The position numbers and the translations under genes were made by a program. Shown here piece after piece: positions 46,815 to 55,361 of a DNA stretch of 64,000 nucleotides. Below the pieces are notes generated by a model that saw only the letters and a program-made list of their open reading frames with translations, made no database searches and was not told where the DNA came from. How positions within the stretch are numbered: position 1 is the stretch's first letter; every line of letters begins with the position of its first letter. Source of the stretch: Methylobacterium aquaticum (lineage in GTDB: Bacteria; Pseudomonadota; Alphaproteobacteria; Rhizobiales; Beijerinckiaceae); the NCBI RefSeq assembly GCF_016804325.1, contig NZ_CP043627.1, positions 354,001 to 418,000 of the forward strand, given 5' to 3'.

Positions 46815-47348
46815 TTGAGGGCGGCGCGGCCGATCACCCCGGCCTACCTCGAACGGGCGGCGCTCTACTACCTGGAGCGCTACGGCGCCTCGGCGGAGAT
46901 GCTGCGCCGGGTGCTCAGGCGCCGGGTCGAGACGCGCTGCCGCCTGCGCGGCGAGGCGCCGGACGATTTTTCCGAGATGGTCGAGGCGGTGGTGGCCCGG
47001 GCTCTGGGCGCCGGCCTCGTCGACGATGCCGCCTTCGCGGCCGCCAAGGTGCGTTCCTTGCGCCGCCGCGGCGGCTCGGCCCGGGCGATCGGCGCCAAGC
47101 TCGCCGCCAAGGGGGTCGACCGCGAGACGGTGGGGGCGGTGCTCGCCGAGCAGGAGGACGGCAGCGAGGACGAGGCCGCCTTCGCCTATGCCAGGCGGCG
47201 GCGCCTCGGGCCGTTCCGGCAGCCCTCCGCCCGGGCCGCCGCCCGCGAGCGCGACCTCGCCGCGATGGCGCGGGCGGGATTCGCCCTTTCCCTGGCCCGG
47301 CGGGTGGTCGATGCGGATCCCGAAGAGGATGACCTCGCGGCCCGGTGA
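46815..47348 (+). CDS. recX: RecX family regulatory protein
   Basis: About 177 residues, helical, matching RecX, the RecA modulator: PAYLERAALYYLERYGASAE with MLRRVLRRRV, then LGAGLVDDAAFAAAKVRSLR with RRGGSARAIGAKLAAKGVDR, the three-helix repeats of the family, and a C-terminal repeat (ALSLARRVVDADPEED). No in-frame ATG fits; TTG 46815 (giving MRAARPITPAYLER) is the best start, though its ribosome binding site is weak, so the N-terminus is uncertain. It acts in the cytoplasm on RecA filaments. recA is not in the window. Confidence 0.85.
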   Translation: MRAARPITPAYLERAALYYLERYGASAEMLRRVLRRRVETRCRLRGEAPDDFSEMVEAVVARALGAGLVDDAAFAAAKVRSLRRRGGSARAIGAKLAAKGVDRETVGAVLAEQEDGSEDEAAFAYARRRRLGPFRQPSARAAARERDLAAMARAGFALSLARRVVDADPEEDDLAAR

Positions 47349-47413
47349 CCTACCTGTGGGCGTGAGCGGGCGCCGGAACGGCTCCGCCGCGTTTCAATCC
47401 ACGGGAGACGAGC

Positions 47414-47839
47414 ATGAACCGCAAGGCGAGCGCCGTTTGGCAGGGCAGCGGCAAGGACGGCAAGGGCCAGCTGACCACCCAGTCGGGTGTGCTGTCGGAG
47501 AACCCCTACGGCTTCAACACCCGCTTCGAGAACGAGCCGGGCACCAACCCGGAGGAGCTGATCGCCGCCGCGCATGCCGGCTGCTTCACCATGGCGCTGG
47601 CCTTCCAGCTCCAGGGCGCGGGCTTCACCGCCGACGAGCTGCGCACCGAATCGGTCGTGACCCTGGAGAAGGACGGCGACGGCTTCACCATCACGGCCTC
47701 GGCCCTGACCCTGACCGCGAAGATCCCGGGCATCGACCAGCAGAAGTTCGACGAGCTCGCCGGCATCGCCGAGAAGAACTGCCCGGTCTCGAAGGTGCTC
47801 AACGCCAAGATCAGCCTGAAGGCGACGCTGCAGGGATAA
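47414..47839 (+). CDS. OsmC/Ohr family peroxiredoxin-like protein (OsmC type)
   Basis: 141 residues with the two reactive cysteines of the family: AAHAGCFTMALAFQLQ (peroxidatic Cys) and EKNCPVSKVLNAKI (resolving Cys). N-terminal ASAVWQGSGKDGKGQLTTQS and NPEELIAAAHAGCF are typical OsmC rather than Ohr. Reduces organic hydroperoxides in the cytoplasm. GGGAGACGAGC upstream of the ATG is a good ribosome binding site. Follows recX by 65 bases. Confidence 0.94.
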   Translation: MNRKASAVWQGSGKDGKGQLTTQSGVLSENPYGFNTRFENEPGTNPEELIAAAHAGCFTMALAFQLQGAGFTADELRTESVVTLEKDGDGFTITASALTLTAKIPGIDQQKFDELAGIAEKNCPVSKVLNAKISLKATLQG

Positions 47840-47883
47840 GGCACCAGGGCATCGGCCGGGCGCCTCCGGCAATCATACCCTCC

Positions 47884-48022
47884 GCGTCATCCCGGGGCCG
47901 CGCAGCGGAACCCGGGATCCAGAACCGCTGATGGACCAGGAAGAAGCGGACGGTGTTCCGCTCCATTCTCACCCGCCTGCGGTTCTGGATTCCGGGCTCC
48001 GCTGCGCGGCCTCGGAGCGACG
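47884..48022. repeat. Composite inverted repeat, family 4
   Basis: Left arm CGTCATCCCGGGGCCGCGCA with GCGGAACCCGGGATCCAGAA; right arm is nearly its complement (TTCTGGATTCCGGGCTCCGC, TGCGCGGCCTCGGAGCGAC); the middle contains GGAAGAAGCGGACGGTGTTC. Same architecture as 12598-12742. It lies between convergent osmC and dehydrogenase genes and may end both transcripts. Confidence 0.8.
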
Positions 48023-48069
48023 ATGGAGGGCGTCGGGACCGGGGAGCGACCGGCAGTCCCGACCACCCC

Positions 48070-49071
48070 TCACAGCATGCTGGGCAGGATGCGGTCCGGC
48101 GGCCGGTGGCCGTCGAGGAAGGTCTTGATGTTGATGATGACCTTCTCGCCCATGTCGACGCGGCTCTCGTGGGTGGCCGAGCCCATATGGGGCAGCAGCA
48201 CCACCTTGCCGGCACGCGCGAGCTTGACGAGGCGCGGGCTCACCGCCGGCTCCTGCTCGAACACGTCGAGCCCGGCGCCCGCGATGTCGCCGACCTCGAT
48301 CAGGCGGGCGAGCGCGGTCTCGTCGATCACCTCGCCGCGGGCGGTGTTGACCACCACCGCCTCGGGCTTGAGCAGCTTCAGGCGCCGAGCCGAGAGCAGG
48401 TGGTAGGTGGCCGGCGTGTGCGGGCAATTGACCGACACGATGTCGACCCGCGCCAGCATCTGGTCGAGGGATTCCCAGTATGTCGCCTCGAGGTCGCTCT
48501 CGATCCGGGCGCCGACCCGGCGGCGGTTGTGGTAGTGGATCGACAGGCCGAAGGCCTTGGCGCGGCGGGCCAGCGCCTGGCCGATGCGCCCCATGCCGAC
48601 GATGCCGAGGCGCTTGCCGGTGATGCGCCGGCCGAGCATCCAGGTCGGCGACCAGCCGCCGGACCAGGCGTCGTCCGGGATGATCCGGGCGCCCTCGGTG
48701 ACCCGGCGCGCCACCGAGAGGATCAGCGCCATGGTCATGTCGGCGGTGTCCTCGGTCAGCACGCCCGGCGTGTTGGTGACCGTGATGCCGCGCTGGAGCG
48801 CCACGCCGACGTCGATATGGTCGACGCCGTTGCCGAAATTGGCGATCAGGCGCAGGTTCGGCCCGGCCTGGGCGAGGAGCGAGGCGTCGATCTCGTCCGT
48901 CACCGTCGGCACCAGCACGTCGGCCTCCTGGAGGGCCTGTGCCAGGGCGGCGCCCGTCAGCGGCGTATCCTCGTGGTTGAGACGCGCGTCGAACAACTCG
49001 CGCATCCGCGTCTCCACGACGTCCGGCAGGCGCCGGGTGACCACCACGAGCGGCTTGCGCTTCAACGACAT
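48070..49071 (-). CDS. D-2-hydroxyacid dehydrogenase (glyoxylate/hydroxypyruvate reductase type)
   Basis: 333-residue NAD(P)-dependent D-isomer dehydrogenase. Nucleotide fold: RLGIVGMGRIGQALARRAKA. Catalytic residues are in NTARGEVIDETAL (Arg), GLDVFEQEP (Glu) and LLPHMGSATHESR (His). FGNGVDHIDVGVALQRGITV is a family block. Likely substrates are glyoxylate or hydroxypyruvate, which would suit a serine-cycle or C2 metabolism; substrate cannot be fixed by eye. ATG 49071 is preceded by GGGGAGGGATC; the frame extends upstream to 49125 without support. Confidence 0.93.
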   Translation of the reverse strand: MSLKRKPLVVVTRRLPDVVETRMRELFDARLNHEDTPLTGAALAQALQEADVLVPTVTDEIDASLLAQAGPNLRLIANFGNGVDHIDVGVALQRGITVTNTPGVLTEDTADMTMALILSVARRVTEGARIIPDDAWSGGWSPTWMLGRRITGKRLGIVGMGRIGQALARRAKAFGLSIHYHNRRRVGARIESDLEATYWESLDQMLARVDIVSVNCPHTPATYHLLSARRLKLLKPEAVVVNTARGEVIDETALARLIEVGDIAGAGLDVFEQEPAVSPRLVKLARAGKVVLLPHMGSATHESRVDMGEKVIINIKTFLDGHRPPDRILPSML

Positions 49072-49330
49072 GATCCCTCCCCTGCCCCGGGCCGGCCTCC
49101 CGGCCCGCCCGCGCGGCCCCGACACGCGATGTGGGCGCGTGCCTCATACGATATGCGACACGTTTGCCCGGCGAAAAGCCCCGCCTTGGTGCGGGCCACA
49201 GGCGTCGTTACGCCCCGTTAACCACGCTCCGGCGATAGGGGCGTTTGCGCCCCTCGATCCGGCCGGGGCTCGACGCCCGGGGCCTCTCTAGCAGAGGTGA
49301 CCCGGAAGACAATCCGCGCCGCTTCCCCAA

Positions 49331-49375
49331 GGGAGACCAACCCGAGGGAGACCGACCGATGGGAGACCGACCGCC
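49331..49375 (+). repeat. Three 15-bp direct repeats carrying ribosome binding sites
   Basis: GGGAGACCAACCCGA, GGGAGACCGACCGAT and GGGAGACCGACCGCC in direct tandem. Copies 2 and 3 each supply a GGGAG ribosome binding site for the two in-frame ATGs at 49359 and 49377 of the next gene. Confidence 0.75.
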
Positions 49376-49952
49376 GATGCTCCACCTGCGCCTCCTCGCC
49401 GCCCTGCTCTTCGGCGCCTTCGGCATGCCCGCCGCCGCGGCCCCGCCGACGCCGGCCGCCAATCCCGCTCCCGGCGAGATCGGCGTCACCATCGGCCCGG
49501 CGACGAAGCTCCCTCTGCCGCGCTACGTCAGCCTGAAGACCGACCGGGTGAACCTGCGCGAGGGGCCCTCCAAGGACCACCGCACCCTGTGGGTGTTCCA
49601 GCGCGCGGGCCTGCCGGTGGAGATCATCGCGGAATTCGAGACCTGGCGCCGCATCCGCGATTCCGAGGGCACCGAGGGCTGGGTGCTGCACTCGCTTCTG
49701 TCGGGCCGGCGCACCGCCGTGGTGCTGAGCCGCGGCGCCGACAAGGGCGCGCCGGTGCCGCTCTACGACCGGGCCGATGCGACGAGCGGCGTGGTGGCTC
49801 AGTTGCAGGCCGGGGTGATCGGCAGCGTCAAGACCTGCGACAAGACCTGGTGCCGCCTCGTCGTGGCCCTGCCGCAGAAGCGCGGCGACGTCGACGGCTA
49901 CATGCGCCAGGACCGGCTCTGGGGCGTCTATCCGGACGAAAAGGTCGAGTGA
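49359..49952 (+). CDS. SH3 domain exported protein
   Basis: 197 residues. A signal peptide (MLHLRLLAALLFGAFGMPAA) begins at the second ATG (49377); ATG 49359 adds MGDRPP before it. Mature part has two bacterial SH3-like halves: VSLKTDRVNLREGPSKDHRT with TWRRIRDSEGTEGWVLHSLL, and VPLYDRADATSGVVAQLQAG with CDKTWCRLVV and DGYMRQDRLWGVYP. Such proteins bind cell wall or protein partners in the periplasm; exact role unknown. The TGA stop is the start of a family 1 repeat. Confidence 0.85.
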   Translation: MGDRPPMLHLRLLAALLFGAFGMPAAAAPPTPAANPAPGEIGVTIGPATKLPLPRYVSLKTDRVNLREGPSKDHRTLWVFQRAGLPVEIIAEFETWRRIRDSEGTEGWVLHSLLSGRRTAVVLSRGADKGAPVPLYDRADATSGVVAQLQAGVIGSVKTCDKTWCRLVVALPQKRGDVDGYMRQDRLWGVYPDEKVE

Positions 49953-50077
49953 TACCAACGGTCGTCGGAAACGACCTTTGGTTCCGTTCTCGAATCTTCG
50001 TCAAGCCTCTGGCATGGCATAAGCAATTCGAGATGGCTCGATGGCCCGATGCGTCCAGCATCTTGAGCCATTGGCAT
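49952..50077 (+). repeat. 126-bp intergenic element, family 1, copy a
   Basis: Starts ATACCAACGG overlapping the upstream stop (TGATACC) and ends CCATTGGCAT. Nearly the same sequence lies at 55166-55290. Internal stems include GGTCGTCGGAAACGACC and a TGGCCCGATGC / GCATCTTGAGCCA pair. No coding potential. Confidence 0.9.
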
Positions 50078-50145
50078 GATACCGGTGCCGGACGCGATCG
50101 TCCGGACCCCGTATCACGAAGCGATCGATCGAAGACCGGATGACG
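50077..50145 (+). repeat. Dispersed repeat, family 2, short copy b
   Basis: Hairpin TGATACCGGTGCCGGAC / GTCCGGACCCCGTATCA followed directly by CGAAGCGATCGATCGA, i.e. the two ends of the family 2 repeat without its middle. Abuts the family 1 element. The rest of the gap to 50264 shows nothing. Confidence 0.6.
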
Positions 50146-50264
50146 CAAGGGGCCTTTCCTCGCGAAGGCCTGCCGGCTTTCTCCGGTCCACCCCCTCGCC
50201 CCGACATGCCGGGGATGAGACGGAGATCGGGTTCCTCGATCGAGGCCGCTCCGGGAGACGCCCG

Positions 50265-52976
50265 TCACGCCTGCATGAGGAACTGCGCCAGCTCCTCCCG
50301 CGCCAGCACCCGCGCGAGGGAATCCTCCGCCGGGCCGTCCAGAGCCATCAGCAGGCCGCCGCAGACCATGCCGCGGCCGGTCACCGCGTAGCGCAGGGCG
50401 CAGGCGGGTTCGAGCACGCCGGGCCGGACGACGAAGCCCTGCATGGTGCCGGGCCGGTCGCTGCGGCCGATCACGGTCTCGAGACCCGCCACCCGGCCGG
50501 CGACCGCGAACGGCACCAGGCCGAGGCGCCGGCCGCCCTGGCGGGCCTGGACCCGGCGCGGCCCCTCGACGGCGACCAGCGTGTCGGGCGCGAGCTGCGC
50601 GGAGGCCCGGAAGGTCAGGGGGGCGCCGTCCCGCGCGACGAAGCGGTCGATCACGGCGAGGCCCGACAGGTCGTGCGGCAGCACGAAGATCCGCAGGTGG
50701 CGAAAGCCCGGCCCGTGCACGTCGGTCTCGATCGCGTGGGCGACCGCACCCGGCAGCGCCAGGCTGCCGCGATGGAGGCCGCGCCCGGCCACCGGCTCGG
50801 TGCCCTCGATCACCGCGACGTTGTGGGCGCGGGCCGAGAGCAGGTAGTGGCGCGCCGCCCCGATCTCGGTCTGCTCCGAGCCGCCGGCCTCGACGATCCA
50901 GCGCGTCGCGCCGGCCGCGTAGACGAAGGACGTGCAATCGGCGTGGCCCTGCGGCGCGGTGTCGGCGAAGGTGCAGGCGAAGTGGCTCCAGCCGCGCCCG
51001 GCGGTCTCGTGGCGGGCAGACAGCCCGTCGGGCAGGAGCGTCGAGGACGAGGCCGCGGCGGGCTGCGCGGCCGGCCGCTGCGCCACCAGCCCGGCCGTGC
51101 CGCGCAGCCGGGCGATCCAGCCGGCATCGTCGATGCCCGGGACCACCTCGCCGAAGGGCGGCAGCCGCCCGCCCGGATCGACGAGGCCGGAGAGCTCCAA
51201 CAGGGCCGCCTCCGTCCGGGCGGCGACGAGGGGGCCGGGCGCCGCCGCGCCGAGGGGTTCGCGCAGGGCCCGCCCGAGGGTGACGAGGTCGAGGCGGCGG
51301 TGGAGCGAGGAATCCGGAAAATGCCCGTCCGCCGGCAGGAGGGCCGGCACACCGTCGCGCAAGGACTCGCGGGCGAGCCCGTCCCAGTAGCCTGAGAACG
51401 GCAGGCGCGGCAGGGCGCGGGCAAGCGCCAGCAGGGCGGCGGCGGCCTGGAGCTGGTGCAGGCTGCGCCCGAAGGTGTTCTGCCCGACGATCTCCGCCAG
51501 AGCGAAGCCGTGCCGCACGGCCTCCCCGGTCAGGACCGGCGCCGCCGCCCCGGCGCCCGGAAGCGCGAGGAGCCCGATCCACACCTCGGCCCGGGCCGGG
51601 AGCGCGCCGGGATGCAGGCTCAACGGATCGGCCGGCTGGCCCCAGGGGTTGGCCCGCGACCAGGCGAGCGCGAGCGCGAGCGCCCGGGCCGGGGCCGCCT
51701 CGGCGAGAGCCGGCAGCCAGGTCAGCGACTGGTAGGCGAGGCGCCAGGGGACCGCCCGGGAGGGCACGGCGCGGAACGGATCCTCGCGGAAGTCCGGGAG
51801 ATCCGGCAGGGTCCAGTCCGGGCAGCCGGCAAGCCGCAGGGACAGGCCGCCATCGGGCCGCAGGGCCACCGGGCGCTCGGCCTCGGACCGCAGGGCCCGG
51901 GCGCGGGCGAGCGGCAGGGCGGCGGCGCCCGCCTCGCCGGGGCCCGGGATCCAGGCGGCCTCGGCGCCGGGATCGCGCCCGAGCCGGGACGAGAGGCGGG
52001 CGAGGAAGCCGGGCGCGTCGAGAAGGTCGTCGCCGCACAGGCTCTCGAGCCGGAACCTGTCCTCGAGCGCCACTTCCGGCGGCCCGAGCAGGTCCACGGC
52101 GGGCAGCCGCTCGCCCTCCTCCTCCCAGGTGCAGAAGCCGAGATCGAGGGAGACGGCGCCCGGCGGCGGCTCCAGGCCGAGGGTGAAGCGGCGCGCCTGC
52201 GGCCGGGCCGGCAGGTTGATCGCCGCACCCAGTCCCGTCTCCTCCTCGCCCGGCTTTGCGCCCAGGCCCGGCACCGCGACGGTGCCCGGATAGGGCGGCG
52301 GGATCTCCGCCCCGTCGCGGTCGCGGTAGACGAGGCTCACCCGCGCGGCGTGCTCGGTCGAGCGGGCGGCATGGATCTGCCCGCGCACCACGAGGCCGAG
52401 GCCCGGCACGAGGCCGTGGCGCAGGGGCTCCGGCTGCGGCCCGAGGCGGCGGCGCCGGAACGCGCCCGCCCGCAACGGTCCGCCGGGGCGCAGGCGCGGC
52501 TCGGCGATCGTCATCGTTTCGGTGTTGCGCCAGGAGCGGAGCGTGAGGGCGAGGCCGCGGGCCTGGGGCGGCACCCCGAAGGCCACCCGGACGGGCGCGG
52601 CCCGCATCAGCTCGCTGCCGGCGGGCTGGCAGGCGGGCCCGGCGATCCAGGCGCTGTGCGGATCGAGCAGGGTGCGGACGAGGCCGGGCACCTGCTCGAC
52701 GTCGAGGCTCGACCCGTCGGCGGCCAGGAAGTCGAAGCCCGCGAGGAGGAAGTCGAGGACCTGCCCGCCCTCCTCCGCGTCCGTCCAGGCGAGCGTCGCC
52801 TCCAGGCAGCACCAGGCCTCCGCCGGCAGGTGGCGGAAGGTCAGCTGCACCCGGGACCAGCGGTTGTTGGCGGTGATCGCGTGCTCGCCCTCGCGCGTGC
52901 CCGGTCCCGCCCCGCCCGCGTAGCGGGCCTGGACCGGGAGGAAGACCGGCTCGGTGGGCAGCAGGGCCGGAAGCAT
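50265..52976 (-). CDS. Heparinase II/III family protein
   Basis: 903 residues. The C-terminal third (about 600-880) matches the heparinase II/III-like beta domain: HETAGRGWSHFACTFADTAP, QGHADCTSFVYAAGATRWIV, EAGGSEQTEIGAARHYLLSA and RAHNVAVIEGTEPVAGRG. The middle is helical like the alpha/alpha barrel of polysaccharide lyases (LAYQSLTWLPALAEAAP, NTFGRSLHQLQAAAALLALA). The N-terminal 250 residues look like a beta-rich carbohydrate-binding extension. No signal peptide is visible, so it may act on intracellular or exported polysaccharide precursors. Divergent from the flagellar operon; composition matches its neighbours. Confidence 0.85.
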   Translation of the reverse strand: MLPALLPTEPVFLPVQARYAGGAGPGTREGEHAITANNRWSRVQLTFRHLPAEAWCCLEATLAWTDAEEGGQVLDFLLAGFDFLAADGSSLDVEQVPGLVRTLLDPHSAWIAGPACQPAGSELMRAAPVRVAFGVPPQARGLALTLRSWRNTETMTIAEPRLRPGGPLRAGAFRRRRLGPQPEPLRHGLVPGLGLVVRGQIHAARSTEHAARVSLVYRDRDGAEIPPPYPGTVAVPGLGAKPGEEETGLGAAINLPARPQARRFTLGLEPPPGAVSLDLGFCTWEEEGERLPAVDLLGPPEVALEDRFRLESLCGDDLLDAPGFLARLSSRLGRDPGAEAAWIPGPGEAGAAALPLARARALRSEAERPVALRPDGGLSLRLAGCPDWTLPDLPDFREDPFRAVPSRAVPWRLAYQSLTWLPALAEAAPARALALALAWSRANPWGQPADPLSLHPGALPARAEVWIGLLALPGAGAAAPVLTGEAVRHGFALAEIVGQNTFGRSLHQLQAAAALLALARALPRLPFSGYWDGLARESLRDGVPALLPADGHFPDSSLHRRLDLVTLGRALREPLGAAAPGPLVAARTEAALLELSGLVDPGGRLPPFGEVVPGIDDAGWIARLRGTAGLVAQRPAAQPAAASSSTLLPDGLSARHETAGRGWSHFACTFADTAPQGHADCTSFVYAAGATRWIVEAGGSEQTEIGAARHYLLSARAHNVAVIEGTEPVAGRGLHRGSLALPGAVAHAIETDVHGPGFRHLRIFVLPHDLSGLAVIDRFVARDGAPLTFRASAQLAPDTLVAVEGPRRVQARQGGRRLGLVPFAVAGRVAGLETVIGRSDRPGTMQGFVVRPGVLEPACALRYAVTGRGMVCGGLLMALDGPAEDSLARVLAREELAQFLMQA

Positions 52977-53195
52977 GTGCGGAAGAGGGGAACGCGTGCG
53001 GGCGGAGTGCCCCGCGGCAGTGACGGGGAGCGGCCGCCCCTGTCAAGGCGCGGCAGCGCCCCGGGGCGCAGATCCTCGACCGGCCGCCCCGCAAGCTTGC
53101 GCCAGCCTCGGGCAAGGTAGCGCTTCTAAACCCTCCGTTACGCGGCAGGGCCCGGGCGTAGGGTCGTTTCGGCACAGGGCGAAGGAGTGACGGAC

Positions 53196-53213
53196 ATGGG
53201 GGCGTTCGCGTGA
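53196..53213 (+). CDS. Five-codon leader ORF overlapping flgB start
   Basis: ATG at 53196 encodes MGAFA and stops at TGA 53211-53213, overlapping the flgB GTG (53210-53212) as GTGA. The only good ribosome binding site in the region, AAGGAG (53182-53187), is 8 bases from this ATG and 22 from the flgB start. FlgB may therefore depend on translational coupling. Alternatively the arrangement hides an N-terminal indel. Confidence 0.45.
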   Translation: MGAFA

Positions 53214-53590
53214 CGGGGATCTACCTGTTCGAACTCGCCTCGCTGCACGGCACCTACCTGTCGGTGCGCCAGGCGGCGATCGCCGGCAACGTGGCGAATG
53301 CCAACACCCAGGGCTACCAGGCCCGGGACACCGTGCCCTTCGCCCAGGTGCTGGCCCGCACCGGCGCCGACATGGCCGCCACCGCGCAGGCGCATCTGAG
53401 CGCCCCGGGCCTCGGCGTGCCGACGCGCAAGGACAAGGCCGGCTGGGACGTGCTCGAGACCTCGAGTTCGGTCAGCCTGGAGCAGGAGATGCTGAAGGCG
53501 GCCGACGTGTCGCGCCAGCACAACCTCGATATCGGCGTGGTCCGCAGCTTCGACCGCATGCTGAAGCTGGCCGTGAGGGGCGCATCGTGA
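53210..53590 (+). CDS. flgB: Flagellar basal-body rod protein FlgB
   Basis: 126-residue proximal rod subunit. [20 protein letters not shown] is the rod-protein N-terminal signature; the C-terminal helix is [23 protein letters not shown] start. Exported by the flagellar type III apparatus without a cleavable signal. First structural gene of a run flgB-flgC-fliE-flgG-flgA-flgI-motE-flgH-fliL-fliP; it overlaps flgC by 4 bases. Confidence 0.93.
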   Translation: MTGIYLFELASLHGTYLSVRQAAIAGNVANANTQGYQARDTVPFAQVLARTGADMAATAQAHLSAPGLGVPTRKDKAGWDVLETSSSVSLEQEMLKAADVSRQHNLDIGVVRSFDRMLKLAVRGAS

Positions 53591-54003
53591 TCGACCCCCT
53601 GCTGGCCGCCTCCCGCCTCGCGAGCGCGGGCCTGGAAGCCCAGTCCCTGCGCATGCGCGTGGTGTCGGAGAACCTCGCCAACGCCCAGTCGACGGGCGAC
53701 GCGCCGGGCGCCGATCCCTATTCGCGCAAGACCGTCACCTTCAAGGCCGAGCTCGACCGGGCGGTCGGCGCCGCCTCGGTGCGCGTGCGCGACATCGACA
53801 CCGACCGGGCCCCGTTCCGGGTCGAGCACGACCCGAGCAACCCGGCGGCGGACCAGAACGGCAACGTCAAGCTGCCGAACGTCAACGCCCTGATCGAGAT
53901 GGCCGACATGCGCGAGGCCAACCGCTCCTACGAAGCCAATCTGCAGGTGATCAAGCAGGCCCGCGCGATGGTGGCCAGCGTGATCGACCTCCTGAGGACA
54001 TGA
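53587..54003 (+). CDS. flgC: Flagellar basal-body rod protein FlgC
   Basis: 138-residue proximal rod subunit. N-terminus [20 protein letters not shown] is the flagellar rod signature; C-terminus [20 protein letters not shown] with [19 protein letters not shown] is typical FlgC. The GTG start overlaps the flgB stop (GTGA); fliE starts 7 bases after the stop. Confidence 0.95.
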   Translation: MIDPLLAASRLASAGLEAQSLRMRVVSENLANAQSTGDAPGADPYSRKTVTFKAELDRAVGAASVRVRDIDTDRAPFRVEHDPSNPAADQNGNVKLPNVNALIEMADMREANRSYEANLQVIKQARAMVASVIDLLRT

Positions 54004-54010
54004 GCATCCG

Positions 54011-54364
54011 ATGATCGAGGCCCTCACCCTCTCGGCCTTCGACCGGGCCGCGGCATCCGCCCGCCCCGAGGCGGCGGCTTCCGTCCAGCGCGCCGCGCTG
54101 CCCCCGATGACCGGCGCCGCGATGCCGGGCATCGAGGGCGCCGCGCCGGCCGATTTCGGGCAGATCATGGCGAGCTTCGCCAGCGGCGTGCGCAACGACC
54201 TGCGCACCGGCGAGGCCGCGTCGATCGCCGGCATCCAGGGCAAGCTCTCGACCCAGCAGGTCGTCGAGGCGGTGATGTCCGCCGAGCAGAGCCTGCAGAC
54301 CGCGGTCGCCATCCGCGACAAGGTCGTGTCCGCCTATCTCGAACTGAGCCGCATGGCGATCTGA
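54011..54364 (+). CDS. fliE: Flagellar hook-basal body protein FliE
   Basis: 117-residue MS ring-rod junction protein. The C-terminal half carries the family pattern [20 protein letters not shown] with [20 protein letters not shown] and YLELSRMAI. The N-terminal half is Ala/Pro-rich and variable. Required early for rod export. Between flgC (7 bases) and flgG (13 bases). Confidence 0.93.
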   Translation: MIEALTLSAFDRAAASARPEAAASVQRAALPPMTGAAMPGIEGAAPADFGQIMASFASGVRNDLRTGEAASIAGIQGKLSTQQVVEAVMSAEQSLQTAVAIRDKVVSAYLELSRMAI

Positions 54365-54377
54365 GGACGTTACGCAG

Positions 54378-55166
54378 ATGAGAGCGCTCGCCGTCGCCGC
54401 CACGGGCATGTCCGCCCAGCAGCTCAACCTCGAGGTCATCGCCAACAACATCGCCAACCTGAACACCACCGGGTTCAAGGGGGCGCGCGCCGAGTTCACC
54501 GACCTGCTCTACCAGGCCGAGCGGCAGCAGGGCGTGCCCAACCAGTCCGGCCAGGAGGCGATCCCCGAGGGCGCGATGCTCGGTCTCGGCGTGCGCGCCG
54601 CGGCGATCCGCAACCTGCACCGCCAGGGCCAGCTGACGAACACCGCCAACCAGCTCGATCTCGCCATCAACGGCCGCGGCTACTTCCAGATCACGAGCCC
54701 GAGCGGCGAGATCAACTATACCCGCGCCGGCGCCTTCAACAAGAACGCCACCGGCCAGCTCGTCACGCTCGAAGGCTACACCGTCGATCCGGCGATCCTG
54801 ATCCCGCCGACCGCGACCGAGATCACCATCAACCAGTCGGGCCAGGTCTTCGCCAAGATCGACGGCCAGGTGGCGCAGCAGAACATCGGCACGATCACCA
54901 TCGCCAACTTCGCCAACGAGTCGGGCCTCGAGCCCCTCGGCAACGGCCTCTACCGCGAGACGCCGGCCTCGGGCGCGGCGGTGATCGGCAATCCGGGCGA
55001 TGCCAGCTACGGCAAGCTGCAGCAGGGCTACCTCGAAGGCTCGAACGTCGACCCGGTCAAGGAGATCACCAGCCTGATCACCGCCCAGCGCTCGTTCGAG
55101 ATGAACTCCAAGGTGATCCAGGCCGTCGACGAGATGGCGGGCACGATCTCCAAGGGCATCCGGTAA
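54378..55166 (+). CDS. flgG: Flagellar distal rod protein FlgG
   Basis: 262-residue distal rod protein, exact family length. N-terminal [20 protein letters not shown] with [16 protein letters not shown]; central [13 protein letters not shown] and [18 protein letters not shown]-terminal [20 protein letters not shown] with [15 protein letters not shown]. The TAA stop overlaps the start of a family 1 repeat, which separates it from flgA. Confidence 0.97.
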   Translation: MRALAVAATGMSAQQLNLEVIANNIANLNTTGFKGARAEFTDLLYQAERQQGVPNQSGQEAIPEGAMLGLGVRAAAIRNLHRQGQLTNTANQLDLAINGRGYFQITSPSGEINYTRAGAFNKNATGQLVTLEGYTVDPAILIPPTATEITINQSGQVFAKIDGQVAQQNIGTITIANFANESGLEPLGNGLYRETPASGAAVIGNPGDASYGKLQQGYLEGSNVDPVKEITSLITAQRSFEMNSKVIQAVDEMAGTISKGIR

Positions 55167-55290
55167 TACCAACGGTCGTTGGAAACGACCTTTGGTTCCG
55201 TTCTCGAATTTTCATCAAGCCTCTGGCTTGGCATGGAAAATTCGAGATGGCTCAATGGCCCGATGCGTCAGCATCTTGGGCCATTGGTAT
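55166..55290 (+). repeat. 125-bp intergenic element, family 1, copy b
   Basis: Starts ATACCAACGG overlapping the flgG stop (TAATACC) and ends CCATTGGTAT. About 90 per cent like the copy at 49952-50077 by eye. Terminal ATACCAA/TTGGTAT are inverted. Internal stems include GGTCGTTGGAAACGACC, GAATTTTC/GAAAATTC and TGGCCCGATGC/GCATCTTGGGCCA. Confidence 0.9.
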
Positions 55291-55361
55291 AAGCCGATCT
55301 TTCGGTGAGACTGCCACGCCGCCGGACCCGGCGGCGCCCCTCCTCCCGGCGCGACACCCCC

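Noticed and set aside
50076..53120. Long plus-strand open frames opposite the heparinase gene
   Set aside because: Low-complexity Arg/Gly/Ala translations, no ribosome binding sites, and the minus-strand protein has recognisable domain motifs.
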